Part shown: in pieces, positions 18,536-30,447 of the stretch | How the letters are laid out: every line of letters starts with the position of its first letter | Position numbering within the stretch: position 1 is the first letter of the stretch | Assembly (NCBI RefSeq): GCF_001654865.1 | Contig: NZ_LXEO01000014.1 | Location: forward strand, 1 to 64,000 | Length of the DNA: 64,000 nucleotides | Direction of reading: 5' to 3' | Origin: Buttiauxella noackiae ATCC 51607 | GTDB taxonomy: Bacteria > Pseudomonadota > Gammaproteobacteria > Enterobacterales > Enterobacteriaceae | Translations under genes and position numbers: made by a program | The notes under the pieces: generated by a model | Seen by the model: only the letters and a program-made list of their open reading frames with translations | Told to the model about the DNA's origin: nothing | The model's database searches: none

Positions 18536-19188
18536 AAAGCAGACAAGATATCGACAATGCATTGAGCGCACAGTATGCCCTGGGCACGCTGCGTGGGAAT
18601 GCGCGTCTGCATTTTGAAAAACGCCTGGCGCAGGAACAAGAACTGGCACAACAACTTGGGCGTTGGCAAACCTTGCTGGCACCATTTGAAAACAGCACAC
18701 AGCCACAGATTCCGCCGGAACGGGTATGGAAAAAATTAGAGCTTAGCCTGCCGCCGCAAAAAACGACTGCTTCAATATGGAACTGGAATTACCTCGGATG
18801 GGCGCTCGCTGCCGGGCTTGCCGCTATCGTGCTGGTGCCGTATTTCACCAGCCGTTCGCCAGAACTCTCACCGCTGGTGGTGTTAAACAGTAGTGATGCA
18901 ACAAAAGGGCAATGGATTGTTAATGCAGATAGCGAACGCAAAACGTTGCAGCTAGTTCCGGTGCAACCGCGCGAGATTGCGGCCAACAACAGCTTGCAGC
19001 TATGGGCGATACCTTCGGGGGCAAAACCGATTTCACTCGGGCTGGTTAACGCCAGCCAGTCTACTCAACTCACTACGGGCAACGTCGCCTTGTCTCCAGG
19101 CACGACGATTGCTATCAGTCTGGAGCCGCAGGGTGGTTCACCAACCGGGCAGCCAACCGGGCCGGTTGTATTCAGTGGGACGCTGTAA
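18532..19188 (+). CDS. RskA-type anti-sigma factor
   Basis: A 218-residue single-pass inner membrane protein. The cytoplasmic N-terminal domain (about residues 1-80, IDNALSAQYALGTLRGNARLHFEKRL) resembles anti-sigma domains that lack the zinc HxxxCxxC motif. One transmembrane helix follows (LGWALAAGLAAIVLVPYF, about 89-106), then a periplasmic RskA C-terminal domain rich in Gly/Pro near the end (GGSPTGQPTGPVVFSG). It would hold the upstream ECF sigma factor inactive until proteolysis or a redox change. Confidence 0.87.
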   Translation: MKSRQDIDNALSAQYALGTLRGNARLHFEKRLAQEQELAQQLGRWQTLLAPFENSTQPQIPPERVWKKLELSLPPQKTTASIWNWNYLGWALAAGLAAIVLVPYFTSRSPELSPLVVLNSSDATKGQWIVNADSERKTLQLVPVQPREIAANNSLQLWAIPSGAKPISLGLVNASQSTQLTTGNVALSPGTTIAISLEPQGGSPTGQPTGPVVFSGTL

Positions 19189-19195
19189 AATTAAT

Positions 19196-19222
19196 GCCGG
19201 ATGTCGCTAATGCTAATCCGGC
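19196..19222. repeat. REP unit after the anti-sigma gene
   Basis: GCCGGATGTCGC and its imperfect complement GCTAATCCGGC form a REP-type palindrome 8 bases after the anti-sigma stop. It may stabilise transcript ends. Confidence 0.75.
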
Positions 19223-19237
19223 CTGGAGTTTTAAAGT

Positions 19238-20692
19238 TTACTGCATAGAGCCATCTTCTTTATGCGCCAGTTCATGCACACGCTTACGTGTCCCGAACCA
19301 GCCCAGCACCAGAACGACGGCAATCAACGGAATTGAAGCGATAGTGTAGGTTCCGTTGGGATAATCGAAGGCCATCAGTACCAGCACGCTGAACAGGAAC
19401 AACAGCGTCAACCATGAAGTAAACGGCGCGCCGGGTAATTTAAAGCTGACGTCAGCCGCTTTGCCTTCTTTAATCGCTTTGCGTAAGCGCATCTGGCAAA
19501 CCATTATAAACGCCCAGGAAGAGATAATGCCCAGCGAGGCGACGTTAAGCACAATTTCAAAGACCTGCGAAGGCACAAGGTAGTTCAGCACCACGCCAAT
19601 CACATAAATCCCAAGCGTGACCAGAATGCCGGCATAAGGCACTTGCTGCTTACTCATTTTCGACATGAATTGAGGCGCTGAACCGCCCATCGACATCGAA
19701 CGTAAAATACGCCCGGTGGAATAGAGGCCCGAGTTCAGGCTCGAAAGGGCCGCCGTCAGCACCACCATATTCATGATGTCGCCGATATACGGTACGCCAA
19801 GTTTAGAGAAAAACGTCACAAATGGGCTTTGCCCTGCCTGATAAGCCGTCCAGGGTAGCAATAAAACCAACAATGTTACTGAGCCGACGTAAAACAGGCC
19901 GATACGCCAGATAACGCTGTTAATCGCTTTTGGCACCATTGTCTGCGGGTCTTTGCATTCGCCAGCGGCAGTACCCACCAGTTCGATAGAAGCAAAGGCA
20001 AACACCACACCCTGGATAAGCACCAGAGCAGGCAGCAGCCCATGTGGGAAGAAACCGCCGTTATCGGTAATTAAATGGAAGCCCGTTGTGTTGCCGTCGA
20101 GCGTTTTCCCGCTGCCGAGGAACACAGTCCCGACCACCAAAAAGGCGACGATAGCGAGGACTTTGATCAGCGCGAACCAGAACTCCATTTCAGCAAACCA
20201 CTTCACACCAATCATATTCATGGTGCCGACAATACCAAGCGCACCGAGAGCAAACACCCACTGTGGCACATCGCCAAAAGCGCCCCAATAGTGCATATAA
20301 AGTGCCACGGCGGTGATATCGACAATGCCCGTCATTGCCCAGTTAACAAAGTACATCCAGCCAGCCACGTAGGAGGCTTTTTCACCGAGGAACTCGCGTG
20401 CATAAGAGACGAAACTGCCGCTCGAAGGGCGATGAAGAACCAATTCGCCTAGTGCGCGTAAAATAAAGAAAGAAAAGATGCCGCAGACCAGATACACCAG
20501 CGCCAGTGCGGGGCCAGCCATTTGCAGGCGCGCACCGGCACCCAAAAAGAGGCCTGTACCAATCGCGCCGCCGATGGCAATCATCTGCACCTGGCGATTA
20601 CCCATTGCCTTGTGGTACCCGGAATCGTGCGAATTCAGCCAGCGCCGTTTAGCCGCGTGCTTTTCCGCTTCGGTTTTTTGCGTTGTGTTCAT
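19238..20692 (-). CDS. ansP: L-asparagine permease AnsP
   Basis: An amino acid/proton symporter of the APC amino acid transporter family, 484 residues with 12 predicted transmembrane helices. The N-terminus carries the family signature (MGNRQVQMIAIGGAIGTGLF near 30-49). Sequence agrees throughout with E. coli AnsP, and yncD, yncE and ansP are neighbours in E. coli, supporting the specific assignment. A related GABA or aromatic permease is less likely. It is transcribed convergently with the sigma operon. Confidence 0.88.
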   Translation of the reverse strand: MNTTQKTEAEKHAAKRRWLNSHDSGYHKAMGNRQVQMIAIGGAIGTGLFLGAGARLQMAGPALALVYLVCGIFSFFILRALGELVLHRPSSGSFVSYAREFLGEKASYVAGWMYFVNWAMTGIVDITAVALYMHYWGAFGDVPQWVFALGALGIVGTMNMIGVKWFAEMEFWFALIKVLAIVAFLVVGTVFLGSGKTLDGNTTGFHLITDNGGFFPHGLLPALVLIQGVVFAFASIELVGTAAGECKDPQTMVPKAINSVIWRIGLFYVGSVTLLVLLLPWTAYQAGQSPFVTFFSKLGVPYIGDIMNMVVLTAALSSLNSGLYSTGRILRSMSMGGSAPQFMSKMSKQQVPYAGILVTLGIYVIGVVLNYLVPSQVFEIVLNVASLGIISSWAFIMVCQMRLRKAIKEGKAADVSFKLPGAPFTSWLTLLFLFSVLVLMAFDYPNGTYTIASIPLIAVVLVLGWFGTRKRVHELAHKEDGSMQ

Positions 20693-20832
20693 GTTACCCC
20701 TGTCTCCTGGTTAAAAGTCCCCGCAAGTGCCTGGCTTTTTATAATTTCAACGCCATGACAAAACGGGTGCCAGATCCTATCCAGAAATGTTAAAGGACGC
20801 TAATGTCTTTTTCACAAAAGGGAGGGATAACA

Positions 20833-20865
20833 AGCGATGGCTGAAAAAATAATCAGACCATCGCT
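20833..20865 (-). terminator. Hairpin downstream of lacZ
   Basis: Arms AGCGATGG and CCATCGCT flank a 17-base A/T-rich loop just past the lacZ stop. It probably ends the lacZ transcript, although a classical T run is missing. Confidence 0.5.
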
Positions 20866-20876
20866 GAAAACAAAAA

Positions 20877-24048
<3,172 letters not shown>

Positions 24049-24065
24049 GCAGTAAAACAATTTCA

Positions 24066-24081
24066 GGTGAGGCGATTCACA
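24066..24081 (-). promoter_or_regulatory. CRP site of the lac promoter
   Basis: TGTGAATCGCCTCACC on the minus strand differs at one position from TGTGA-N6-TCACA. Its centre is about 60.5 bases upstream of the predicted start, the class I position used at E. coli lac. It lies 5 bases past the lacI stop. Confidence 0.75.
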
Positions 24082-24085
24082 AAAA

Positions 24086-25168
24086 TCACTTCAGGCGTGC
24101 GACCTGGCGGGCGAGTACCGCAAGCGCGTCGGCCAGGGCTTGTGGTGACGTGGCATCAGAATTTGGTACTGCTGTCGTTTTACGCTCAATCAGCGTGACG
24201 GGAAGAATAGTGGCATGGCCAGGTAAAGCGGGCGCGTGGATTTGGGCAATCAGTTGGTCAACACTGGTATTCCCCAGTGCTTTAAAGTCTTGTTTGATAG
24301 TGGTGAGCGGCGGGATAAAACAGGCGCTATCTTCGGTATCGTCATAACCCACCACTGAGACTTGCCCTGGAACGGATAAGCCTGACTCATTGAGCGCACG
24401 TAATGCGCCTAACGCCATTTGATCGTTGGCGACCAGCAGCGCGGTAAACTTCGCTCCCGTACTAATGAGCGCCAGTGTCTGAAGATAACCGGAGATTGAA
24501 CTCCAGTCTCCCTGCAATTGCACGACAGCCTTCAGGTGGTGCTGTGCCAGAGCCTGTTGCCACCCTTCCTGGCGCAGACGGGCTGAAACAGAGGTCAAAG
24601 GTCCGCTTAACAAAGCAATATGCTGGTGGCCTCGCTGGACGAGATGAGTCACGGCCAACTGTGTGCCGGTGGTGGCATCAAATGTGATGCTGTGGGTATT
24701 GAGATCCGGGGATACATCGAGGAACAATACCGGCACATTGCCGCACATTTCAGTGATAGCGCGAACCTGGTCATCTTCCAGAGGAATATTCACAATTAGC
24801 CCATCAACTCGCTGGGAAAGCAGGCTATTCACAGCACCTTTGCAGGCGCTCAAATCAGGCTGTTCAATCATCGATATCACCACGTTAAAGTGGAGTTTGC
24901 TGGCCTGAGACTTAATGGCGGCTGCGATTTGCGATGGAGCGTGAAGGGACAAGTTGCTGGTCACAAGCCCAATCGTGTGGCTTAGTTTCCCGGCCAATTG
25001 CTGCGCCACCCGGTTAGGAACGTAGTTCAGTGCCTGCATCGCTGCTTCGACTTTACGGCGCGTTTTATCAGAAACGTGCTCTGCCTGATTGATAACCCGC
25101 GAAACGGTCTGATAGGAAACATTGGCATGCTTCGCCACATCATAGAGAGTCATCGACTTGGGTTTCAT
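24086..25168 (-). CDS. lacI: Lactose repressor LacI
   Basis: A 360-residue repressor, exactly the E. coli length. It has an N-terminal helix-turn-helix (TLYDVAKHANVSYQTVSRVIN) with the recognition residues YQ...R conserved, and a hinge NRVAQQLAG that binds the operator minor groove. A periplasmic-binding-protein core contains VVGYDDTEDSACFIPPLTTIKQDF. A C-terminal leucine heptad stretch (LADALAVLARQVARL) in E. coli makes the tetramer needed for looping. ATG at 25168 with AAGG seven bases upstream; a GTG six codons earlier is less likely. It lies directly upstream of lacZ. Confidence 0.96.
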   Translation of the reverse strand: MKPKSMTLYDVAKHANVSYQTVSRVINQAEHVSDKTRRKVEAAMQALNYVPNRVAQQLAGKLSHTIGLVTSNLSLHAPSQIAAAIKSQASKLHFNVVISMIEQPDLSACKGAVNSLLSQRVDGLIVNIPLEDDQVRAITEMCGNVPVLFLDVSPDLNTHSITFDATTGTQLAVTHLVQRGHQHIALLSGPLTSVSARLRQEGWQQALAQHHLKAVVQLQGDWSSISGYLQTLALISTGAKFTALLVANDQMALGALRALNESGLSVPGQVSVVGYDDTEDSACFIPPLTTIKQDFKALGNTSVDQLIAQIHAPALPGHATILPVTLIERKTTAVPNSDATSPQALADALAVLARQVARLK

Positions 25169-25297
25169 AGCGCATCCTTCTGGCACTCAATTTCAGGGAA
25201 ATAGTCTACAGGCCTGTTGTAGCCAGAGCATTATCGATCATTTGCCCTGAAAAAAACGCTTTATAGTGAAGACATCGGATTTTAAGAGGTTGAGATG

Positions 25298-26098
25298 ATG
25301 ACTTTTGAGCGACAAACCTATTTTGCGCGTATTGGTTTTCAGGCGAAAGCCGTACCCACCTTAGAGACTTTGCAACGTATTCATCTGCTGCATACCTGTT
25401 CCATTCCTTTCGAAAATTTAGATGTTTTACTGGGACGTACCATCAGGCTTGAACTGGATAATGTTTTTGAAAAGCTCGTCGTCGCTGGGCGAGGAGGTTA
25501 TTGCTATGAGCAAAATGCCTTACTGCGCGCAGCGCTCGAAGATATCGGTTTTGAGGTGGAAGACCTGGCGGCGAGAGTGTTGATAACGCAACCGCCTGAA
25601 ATGCCACCAAGAACGCACCGCCTATTGCTGGTGACGATAAATCAACAGCGTTATCTGGCCGATGTAGGATTTGGTGGGAAAACGCTGACTTCCCCTTTGC
25701 GGTTGGAAACTGATGTTGAACAGCCTACGGCGCACGGCGTCTATCGCTTAACACATCTGGAGAGCGATTACTTGTTGAGTATCAAACAACCAGATGGCTG
25801 GATGCCTCTGTATCGTTTTGATCTGCAACCACAATATTTCAGTGACTTTCAGGTCTCTAATCACTATGTTTCGACATGGCCCGAGTCGTATTTCCGCCAT
25901 CATTTAATAGTGTGTTTGCATAAAACCGATGGCACGACGTTAACGCTGAGCGACCGACAGTTTAGCGATGAGCAACGCGAGGAAATAGGGGGCGAGCGAG
26001 CAATGTATCAGCTACTGCAAGAAAAGTTTGGCTTGCGCCTGGACCATGGGCAGCATGGCATTAGCGTTGCGGAGTTTACCGCTATTTGCCCCAAATGA
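25298..26098 (+). CDS. nhoA: Arylamine N-acetyltransferase (N-hydroxyarylamine O-acetyltransferase)
   Basis: Transfers acetyl from acetyl-CoA to arylamines and N-hydroxyarylamines. The 266-residue protein has the NAT catalytic triad: Cys69 (RGGYCYEQN), His107 (PRTHRLL) and Asp122 (LADVGFGG), the same numbering as the Salmonella/E. coli enzyme, which supports the second of two tandem ATGs as the start (AAGAGG eight bases upstream). In E. coli nhoA is likewise near pptA. It is divergent from lacI. Confidence 0.93.
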   Translation: MTFERQTYFARIGFQAKAVPTLETLQRIHLLHTCSIPFENLDVLLGRTIRLELDNVFEKLVVAGRGGYCYEQNALLRAALEDIGFEVEDLAARVLITQPPEMPPRTHRLLLVTINQQRYLADVGFGGKTLTSPLRLETDVEQPTAHGVYRLTHLESDYLLSIKQPDGWMPLYRFDLQPQYFSDFQVSNHYVSTWPESYFRHHLIVCLHKTDGTTLTLSDRQFSDEQREEIGGERAMYQLLQEKFGLRLDHGQHGISVAEFTAICPK

Positions 26099-26165
26099 TT
26101 TTCTGTTGCTATAACCTGATGTTTTAACGTATGAATAGAATTCGCCATTTTAAAGGAGATTTTTT

Positions 26166-26396
26166 GTGCCGCACATCACCGTAAAACACTTCCCGCGCGA
26201 ATTGACTGAAGAACAAAAAGAGGCGCTTGCCGCGGATATTTGTGCCGTGCTTAAGAAGCACTTTAATTCATCTGACGAGTCGCTCTCTGTTGCCTTAACC
26301 CCTATTCAGAAAGATCGCTGGAAAGAGGATGTCTACGATAAAGAGATCGCACCAGTACTGGATATTTTGGCCAAAAAACCCGGCTACAGTATGTAG
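26166..26396 (+). CDS. pptA: Tautomerase PptA
   Basis: A 76-residue member of the 4-oxalocrotonate tautomerase family, matching E. coli PptA (YdcE). The start is GTG preceded by AAAGGAG. After Met removal the N-terminal residue is Pro1, the catalytic base of the family (sequence PHITVKHFPRELTEEQK). The C-terminus KKPGYSM matches E. coli. The physiological substrate is unknown; the E. coli enzyme acts on phenylpyruvate-type enols. Confidence 0.92.
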   Translation: MPHITVKHFPRELTEEQKEALAADICAVLKKHFNSSDESLSVALTPIQKDRWKEDVYDKEIAPVLDILAKKPGYSM

Positions 26397-26404
26397 TTTG
26401 TTTC

Positions 26405-26434
26405 AAGAGCCGCTCTGTTTGCCAGGCGGCTCTT
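26405..26434. terminator. Terminator between pptA and tqsA
   Basis: The stem AAGAGCCGC/GCGGCTCTT with a 12-base loop sits between the convergent pptA and tqsA stops. Flanking sequence is T-rich on the plus strand. Confidence 0.7.
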
Positions 26435-26438
26435 GCTC

Positions 26439-27473
26439 TTAGTTTTTTGTTACATCACTCAATAGCACGGCAATGCTTCTGCCACCTTCGTTTTGTTCTA
26501 GCGCTATTTTCACCGCGATAGTGAGTGGAACCGACAGTAGCATTCCCACCGGGCCCAGCAGCCAGCCCCAAAAAATCAACGATAAGAAAACCACCAGAGT
26601 GGATAAACCCAATCCGCGTCCCATCATGCGTGGTTCGATGATATTGCCAAACACAAGATTGATGGCCAGATAACCGGCGACGACAAGCAGTGCATCGTAC
26701 AGCCCACTAAATACCAGTACTTGTGCAACCGGCGGGATTGCTGCCAGAACTGAGCCGATATTGGGAATATAGTTGAGTGAGAAGGCGAGTAGCCCCCAGA
26801 CAAAGGCAAAACGCACATCCAGCGTGGCTAACATTATCCACACCACCAACCCCGTCACCAGACTGATAGCGGTTTTTAGCACCAGATAATGGCTGACGCT
26901 GTCCAAAGCTCGCTGGATAGCCCCCATACCTTCTTCCGGTCGGGACATCAATTGTTGAAGTTTTACCGGCAATTGCGGTACTTCAATCAACATAAATACT
27001 ACGGTCAGCAGCAGCAAAAAGATTGATGTCATCGCGTTGGAAAGCTGAGTGATAAGACTCGTGACTAGCGTCATTGCCGCGTTAGGGTCGATATATTTAA
27101 CCAGTTCATCCACCGACACAGATATCCCGATCCGTTGCAGCCACGGGTCCAGTGTTTGCAGAGGGGAGATTAATAATGACCGATATTGCGGCAGCGTACG
27201 CGTCAGCTCATTAAGCGTGGTTCCCAGGTAGGCGAGTAGCACGGCCATGAAGAAAATAATCACTGAAATGACAAAGCTAATCGCCAGCACACGCGGGACT
27301 CGAATGCGCTCCAGACGACGAATCATTGGGTTGAGGATAATGGCAATAAACAGTGCCAGAATAAATGGCACGATGATCTCTGCAGCCACTTTTATACCCA
27401 CAAGGATGATGACTAACATCCCCAACATAATGACTGCTTTTAATCCACTTAACGTAATAATGGGTTTTGCCAT
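26439..27473 (-). CDS. tqsA: AI-2 exporter TqsA
   Basis: A 344-residue inner membrane protein, same length as E. coli TqsA (YdgG), of the AI-2 exporter (AI-2E/UPF0118) family. Its loss in E. coli raises intracellular AI-2 and biofilm. Multiple hydrophobic helices and conserved [17 protein letters not shown] and [20 protein letters not shown] stretches are visible. The divergent neighbour mdtJ and the downstream order are as in E. coli. Confidence 0.95.
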   Translation of the reverse strand: MAKPIITLSGLKAVIMLGMLVIILVGIKVAAEIIVPFILALFIAIILNPMIRRLERIRVPRVLAISFVISVIIFFMAVLLAYLGTTLNELTRTLPQYRSLLISPLQTLDPWLQRIGISVSVDELVKYIDPNAAMTLVTSLITQLSNAMTSIFLLLLTVVFMLIEVPQLPVKLQQLMSRPEEGMGAIQRALDSVSHYLVLKTAISLVTGLVVWIMLATLDVRFAFVWGLLAFSLNYIPNIGSVLAAIPPVAQVLVFSGLYDALLVVAGYLAINLVFGNIIEPRMMGRGLGLSTLVVFLSLIFWGWLLGPVGMLLSVPLTIAVKIALEQNEGGRSIAVLLSDVTKN

Positions 27474-27936
27474 TATTGACGGTCTCCATCAGAATAATTC
27501 GTTCCTTAATTGTGTATATAGTACGGGTGGGGAAAGGAGGGGTATACACTTATTTTTTTTGCTACCCAAGCGTAAAGAATTGAAAAGGGAAGTTAGACGC
27601 CTTAAAAAATATGGTACAAATTCAGCGTGTTTGACTACTGAGGACAATTTACTATCCGCAACTGATGAGAAGCAACACCGCGGATACGTTGTGAAAATTA
27701 TGGACATTATGCTTACGAACAAGCTGTTCAGAACGTTAGTAACCCTTCAAGCCCCGTCTTTCTGTGCTTCATTTTCGCTTTCTGGTGAACAACACTGGCG
27801 CAACGCGCTGTAGATCTGCCTTCCTGAATCCCGAATTATCCCGGGATAAATAAACGCATTTTTTATTCGGCTTGCCTGCTATTTATGGCGTATTTGCAAG
27901 CTGTGGAACGGCTATTTTCTCTATCGGAGAGAAATC
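27474..27936. other. Divergent tqsA/mdtJ intergenic region
   Basis: 463 bases carrying A/T-rich stretches between two divergent start codons. It must contain both promoters, but no operator or small gene could be recognised; the one longer frame across it runs antisense into tqsA and looks spurious. Confidence 0.5.
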
Positions 27937-28311
27937 ATGATCTATTGGATTTTATTAGCATTGGCTATTGTTGCCGAAATTACGGGTACCTTATCCATGA
28001 AATGGTCCAGCGTCAGTGATGATAATCTCGGCTATATTTTTATGCTGTTTATGATCACCTTATCTTATATTTTATTATCATTTTCGGTTAAAAAAATCGC
28101 TCTTGGCGTCGCGTATGCCATGTGGGAAGGAATTGGTATTTTATTTATTACCCTTTTCAGTGTTCTGTTGTTCGACGAATCAATCTCACTAATGAAAATC
28201 ATCGGTCTGACCACGTTGGTTGTGGGGATTGCTTTGATTAAATCGGGAACCAGCGCTAAAAAAACGCGAACGGTAAAACCAGCAAAGGAGAGCGAACATG
28301 CAATCATTTGA
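27937..28311 (+). CDS. mdtJ: Spermidine exporter subunit MdtJ
   Basis: Small multidrug resistance family protein, 124 residues with four transmembrane helices and the conserved membrane Glu ([13 protein letters not shown] near 10-22). With MdtI it forms a heteromeric spermidine exporter in E. coli. The ATG follows CGGAGAG. The C-terminal tail is charged and its coding region overlaps mdtI by 14 bases. Confidence 0.95.
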   Translation: MIYWILLALAIVAEITGTLSMKWSSVSDDNLGYIFMLFMITLSYILLSFSVKKIALGVAYAMWEGIGILFITLFSVLLFDESISLMKIIGLTTLVVGIALIKSGTSAKKTRTVKPAKESEHAII

Positions 28312-28627
28312 ATGGGTTCACGCGCTATGGCTGCTCCTGGCGATCGTGTTAGAAATTGCCGCGAATATTTTCTTGAAACACTCTGACGGGTTTCGCCGTT
28401 TTGGCTACGGCATATTGTCGCTGTGTGCGGTTCTGGCAGCCTTTAGCGCGCTGGGGCAGGCAGTAAAAGGAATTGAACTGTCTGTAGCTTATGCACTATG
28501 GGGTGGCTTCGGCATTATCGCCACCGTGGCGGCTGGCTGGATTTTGTTTGGACAGCGTCTTAACCGCAAAGGTTGGGTGGGGCTGGTTTTATTGCTAGCC
28601 GGCATGGTGCTTATCAAACTGGCCTAA
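28298..28627 (+). CDS. mdtI: Spermidine exporter subunit MdtI
   Basis: A 109-residue SMR family partner of MdtJ with four helices and the conserved Glu in [16 protein letters not shown]. It starts within the end of mdtJ, with AAAGGAG upstream, so translation is coupled and subunits are made in balance. It is followed by a strong hairpin and convergent ydgD. Confidence 0.95.
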   Translation: MQSFEWVHALWLLLAIVLEIAANIFLKHSDGFRRFGYGILSLCAVLAAFSALGQAVKGIELSVAYALWGGFGIIATVAAGWILFGQRLNRKGWVGLVLLLAGMVLIKLA

Positions 28628-28633
28628 AAGAAA

Positions 28634-28658
28634 ACCGCCGGGTGCGAAACCCGGCGGT
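28634..28658. terminator. Terminator between mdtI and ydgD
   Basis: The stem ACCGCCGGGT-gcgaa-ACCCGGCGGT has a T-rich tail (ttttctttt) on the minus strand and lies between convergent stops. Confidence 0.85.
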
Positions 28659-28662
28659 GAGA

Positions 28663-29469
28663 TTATTGACTGGCTAAACTCTGTAGCTGGTCACGAAAAC
28701 CGGTCACAGAAATTGCGCGATTATCTGCACGATATCGGTCTTTAGCCGCAGGCGCCGAGCTTTGTACCGCAATCAACTGCCAGCCATTGTCCGTTTTTAA
28801 CATCAATGGTGAACCACTATCACCGGGTAACGTATCGCACTGATGCGACAGAACGGTTTTCTGTGCCCAACCGGTAATCAAACAATCGTTATGAGTATAG
28901 AGATCGTCAAGATGATCCTCGGGATAACCTGACTGTGTAACTTTACGATTCTGATTTTTTAGCGCTTCGGTGAGTGCGTCACGGTCGCCCTCAAACAATG
29001 GCAACGGCGTGATGCCGGAAGGCGGGTTGTGCAAAATAATCAGGCCAAAATCATGAGGTGCTGCACTGGCGGGAACAATCCAACCGTCACCATCAGGTTT
29101 AAGGCGACGACCCAGCGTAGATTCAACCCGGCCTTCAATATCATGAATTTCATAACGCCATTTGCCCTTATTAGACACAAAGCGCAGAGCGATGGCTTTA
29201 TCGGGTTTCCCATGGGGGGGTTGTAGCAAACAGTGCCCGGCGGTAAGTGCCAGGTGAGGAGAAATTAAGGTCGCGGTGCAAAGATTACCGCTGGCCGTCT
29301 CAAGCTGACCGATAGCATCCCACGGCGGTGTTGCGGGATCATTCACTCTTGTGCGGTCATCCTTGCCAAAAAATAGCGTTTTGACATTTGCAGCACTTTC
29401 GTCATCGGCATGAGAAAGGGCAGGTAACAAGCACAGTACACCTAACAACATCACAACTTTTTTGCGCAT
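28663..29469 (-). CDS. ydgD: Secreted trypsin-like serine protease YdgD
   Basis: A 268-residue putative periplasmic protease of the S1/trypsin-like clan. It has a signal peptide (residues 1-21, ending SHA) and a triad made of His in LALTAGHC, Asp in [10 protein letters not shown] and Ser in LPGDSGSPL. Cys pairs are present. The E. coli counterpart has no known substrate. Gene order mdtI-ydgD-ydgU-asr matches E. coli. Confidence 0.9.
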   Translation of the reverse strand: MRKKVVMLLGVLCLLPALSHADDESAANVKTLFFGKDDRTRVNDPATPPWDAIGQLETASGNLCTATLISPHLALTAGHCLLQPPHGKPDKAIALRFVSNKGKWRYEIHDIEGRVESTLGRRLKPDGDGWIVPASAAPHDFGLIILHNPPSGITPLPLFEGDRDALTEALKNQNRKVTQSGYPEDHLDDLYTHNDCLITGWAQKTVLSHQCDTLPGDSGSPLMLKTDNGWQLIAVQSSAPAAKDRYRADNRAISVTGFRDQLQSLASQ

Positions 29470-29566
29470 ATCACTCTCTGTGGGGCGATTAATTTTGATT
29501 GTTATATAAACCCAGCGAATGGACTAACTATAGACGGGTCGCACAAAAAGTGGGAGTAAAAAGTCA

Positions 29567-29650
29567 TTACAGCCAGAAGCTTAGCGTAATAATGCCGCAA
29601 AGAATAAGCAGCGTGAGGATGATTTCAAAGCTGTAGCGTCGCAACATCAT
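29567..29650 (-). CDS. ydgU: YdgU small membrane protein
   Basis: A 27-codon frame, MMLRRYSFEIILTLLILCG onward, ending SFWL: a short basic N-terminus then one hydrophobic helix. E. coli YdgU has the same length, position and RYxFE pattern and is expressed with asr at low pH. CGGAG precedes the first ATG by five bases. It lies 76 bases after the asr stop, beyond a hairpin, so it is probably made by read-through from asr. Confidence 0.8.
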   Translation of the reverse strand: MMLRRYSFEIILTLLILCGIITLSFWL

Positions 29651-29665
29651 CCAGACTCCGGAAGT

Positions 29666-29690
29666 AAACACCCGGCGAACCGGGTGTTTT
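29666..29690 (-). terminator. Attenuating hairpin between asr and ydgU
   Basis: AAACACCCGG-cgaa-CCGGGTGTTT forms a 10-base stem with flanking T/A runs. It would end most asr transcripts before ydgU. Confidence 0.8.
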
Positions 29691-29726
29691 TAGTGTGGCT
29701 ATGCTCTCGGGTTTGCCCCGATAACC

Positions 29727-30125
29727 TTATGCAGCTGGCTGAGTTGCAGGTTTTGCTGCTTCAGTTTTAGCGGCAGGTTTTTTGTGATGCTTTTTAGCAG
29801 CCTGGGCTTTCTGTGCAGCTGGTGTTGCCGCTTCAGTTTTAGTTACTGCTTTTTTGTGTTTTTTAGCAGCCTGAGCTTTCTGTTCGGTCTGGGCAGGTTT
29901 TGCTGCTTCAGTTTTCTTCACTTCTTTCTTGTGTTTTTTAGCGGCTTGTGCTTTCTGCTCGGTAGCGGCTTTTTTGTGTTTTTTATGATGAGTGGTTTTT
30001 GCAGCAGGAGCTTTAGCTGCAGCAGAAGTGGTAGCAGGAGCTGGGGTCGCAGTAGTTTCAGCAGCGAAAGCAGCAGAAGACAGACCCATTGCAGCGGCAA
30101 CAACCAGAGCTAATACTTTATTCAT
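29727..30125 (-). CDS. asr: Acid shock protein precursor Asr
   Basis: A 132-residue periplasmic protein with a signal peptide ([21 protein letters not shown]) and an extremely Lys/Ala/His-rich, disordered body. Repeats of the type [12 protein letters not shown] occur at about residues 56, 81 and 105. Asr is strongly induced at acidic pH through RstA and acts as a periplasmic chaperone-like, positively charged protein. The repeat number varies between species, so the length is not informative. Confidence 0.95.
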   Translation of the reverse strand: MNKVLALVVAAAMGLSSAAFAAETTATPAPATTSAAAKAPAAKTTHHKKHKKAATEQKAQAAKKHKKEVKKTEAAKPAQTEQKAQAAKKHKKAVTKTEAATPAAQKAQAAKKHHKKPAAKTEAAKPATQPAA

Positions 30126-30238
30126 CTCGACATCCTCAATTCATGTTTGAATTTATGTTTGTTTGAAGCCCTGCGGGGCCGTTGAGATGAACTATAGACT
30201 TGTGAATCAATGCGTTCAGTGAGTGATTAGTATCGGTG

Positions 30239-30252
30239 TGTAACGGATTGTA
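30239..30252 (-). promoter_or_regulatory. RstA box upstream of asr
   Basis: On the minus strand TACAATCCGTTACA matches the RstA consensus TACATNTNGTTACA at all but two defined positions. A -10-like TATAGT lies about 40 bases downstream. asr is the best known RstA target, and rstAB lie at the end of this window. Confidence 0.65.
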
Positions 30253-30404
30253 CGAAGCCGGGGGGGGCTAAAAGTCTGAAAACAGACAAAAGAGACACTC
30301 TTTTTAGTTGCATTACCAATGAAATCGATGTTCAAAATCTGATTTATATCAAAACGGTTAATAATAAACAGCCAGAATGAAACGGCTTTTTAAATTATCC
30401 TTTT
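30253..30404 (+). promoter_or_regulatory. Upstream region of the hxs cluster with FNR-like box
   Basis: CTGATTTATATCAA (30339-30352) differs by one base from the FNR site TTGAT-N4-ATCAA. A run of seven Gs lies near 30260. No strong -10 was recognised, so the promoter itself is uncertain. Confidence 0.4.
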
Positions 30405-30434
30405 AAGCGGCAATAAATCTATTGCCGCTTTTTC
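30405..30434 (+). terminator. Terminator-like hairpin before hxsA
   Basis: AAGCGGCAATA-aatc-TATTGCCGCTT is a perfect 11-base stem followed by TTTTTC, ending only about 15 bases before the hxsA start, next to the ribosome binding site. It could attenuate read-through into the cluster or shield the 5' end of the mRNA. Confidence 0.7.
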
Positions 30435-30447
30435 GTGAGGAAAACGA

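Noticed and set aside
27247-27813. A 188-codon plus-strand frame crossing the tqsA start
   Set aside because: Half of it is antisense to tqsA; no domain or ribosome binding site supports it.
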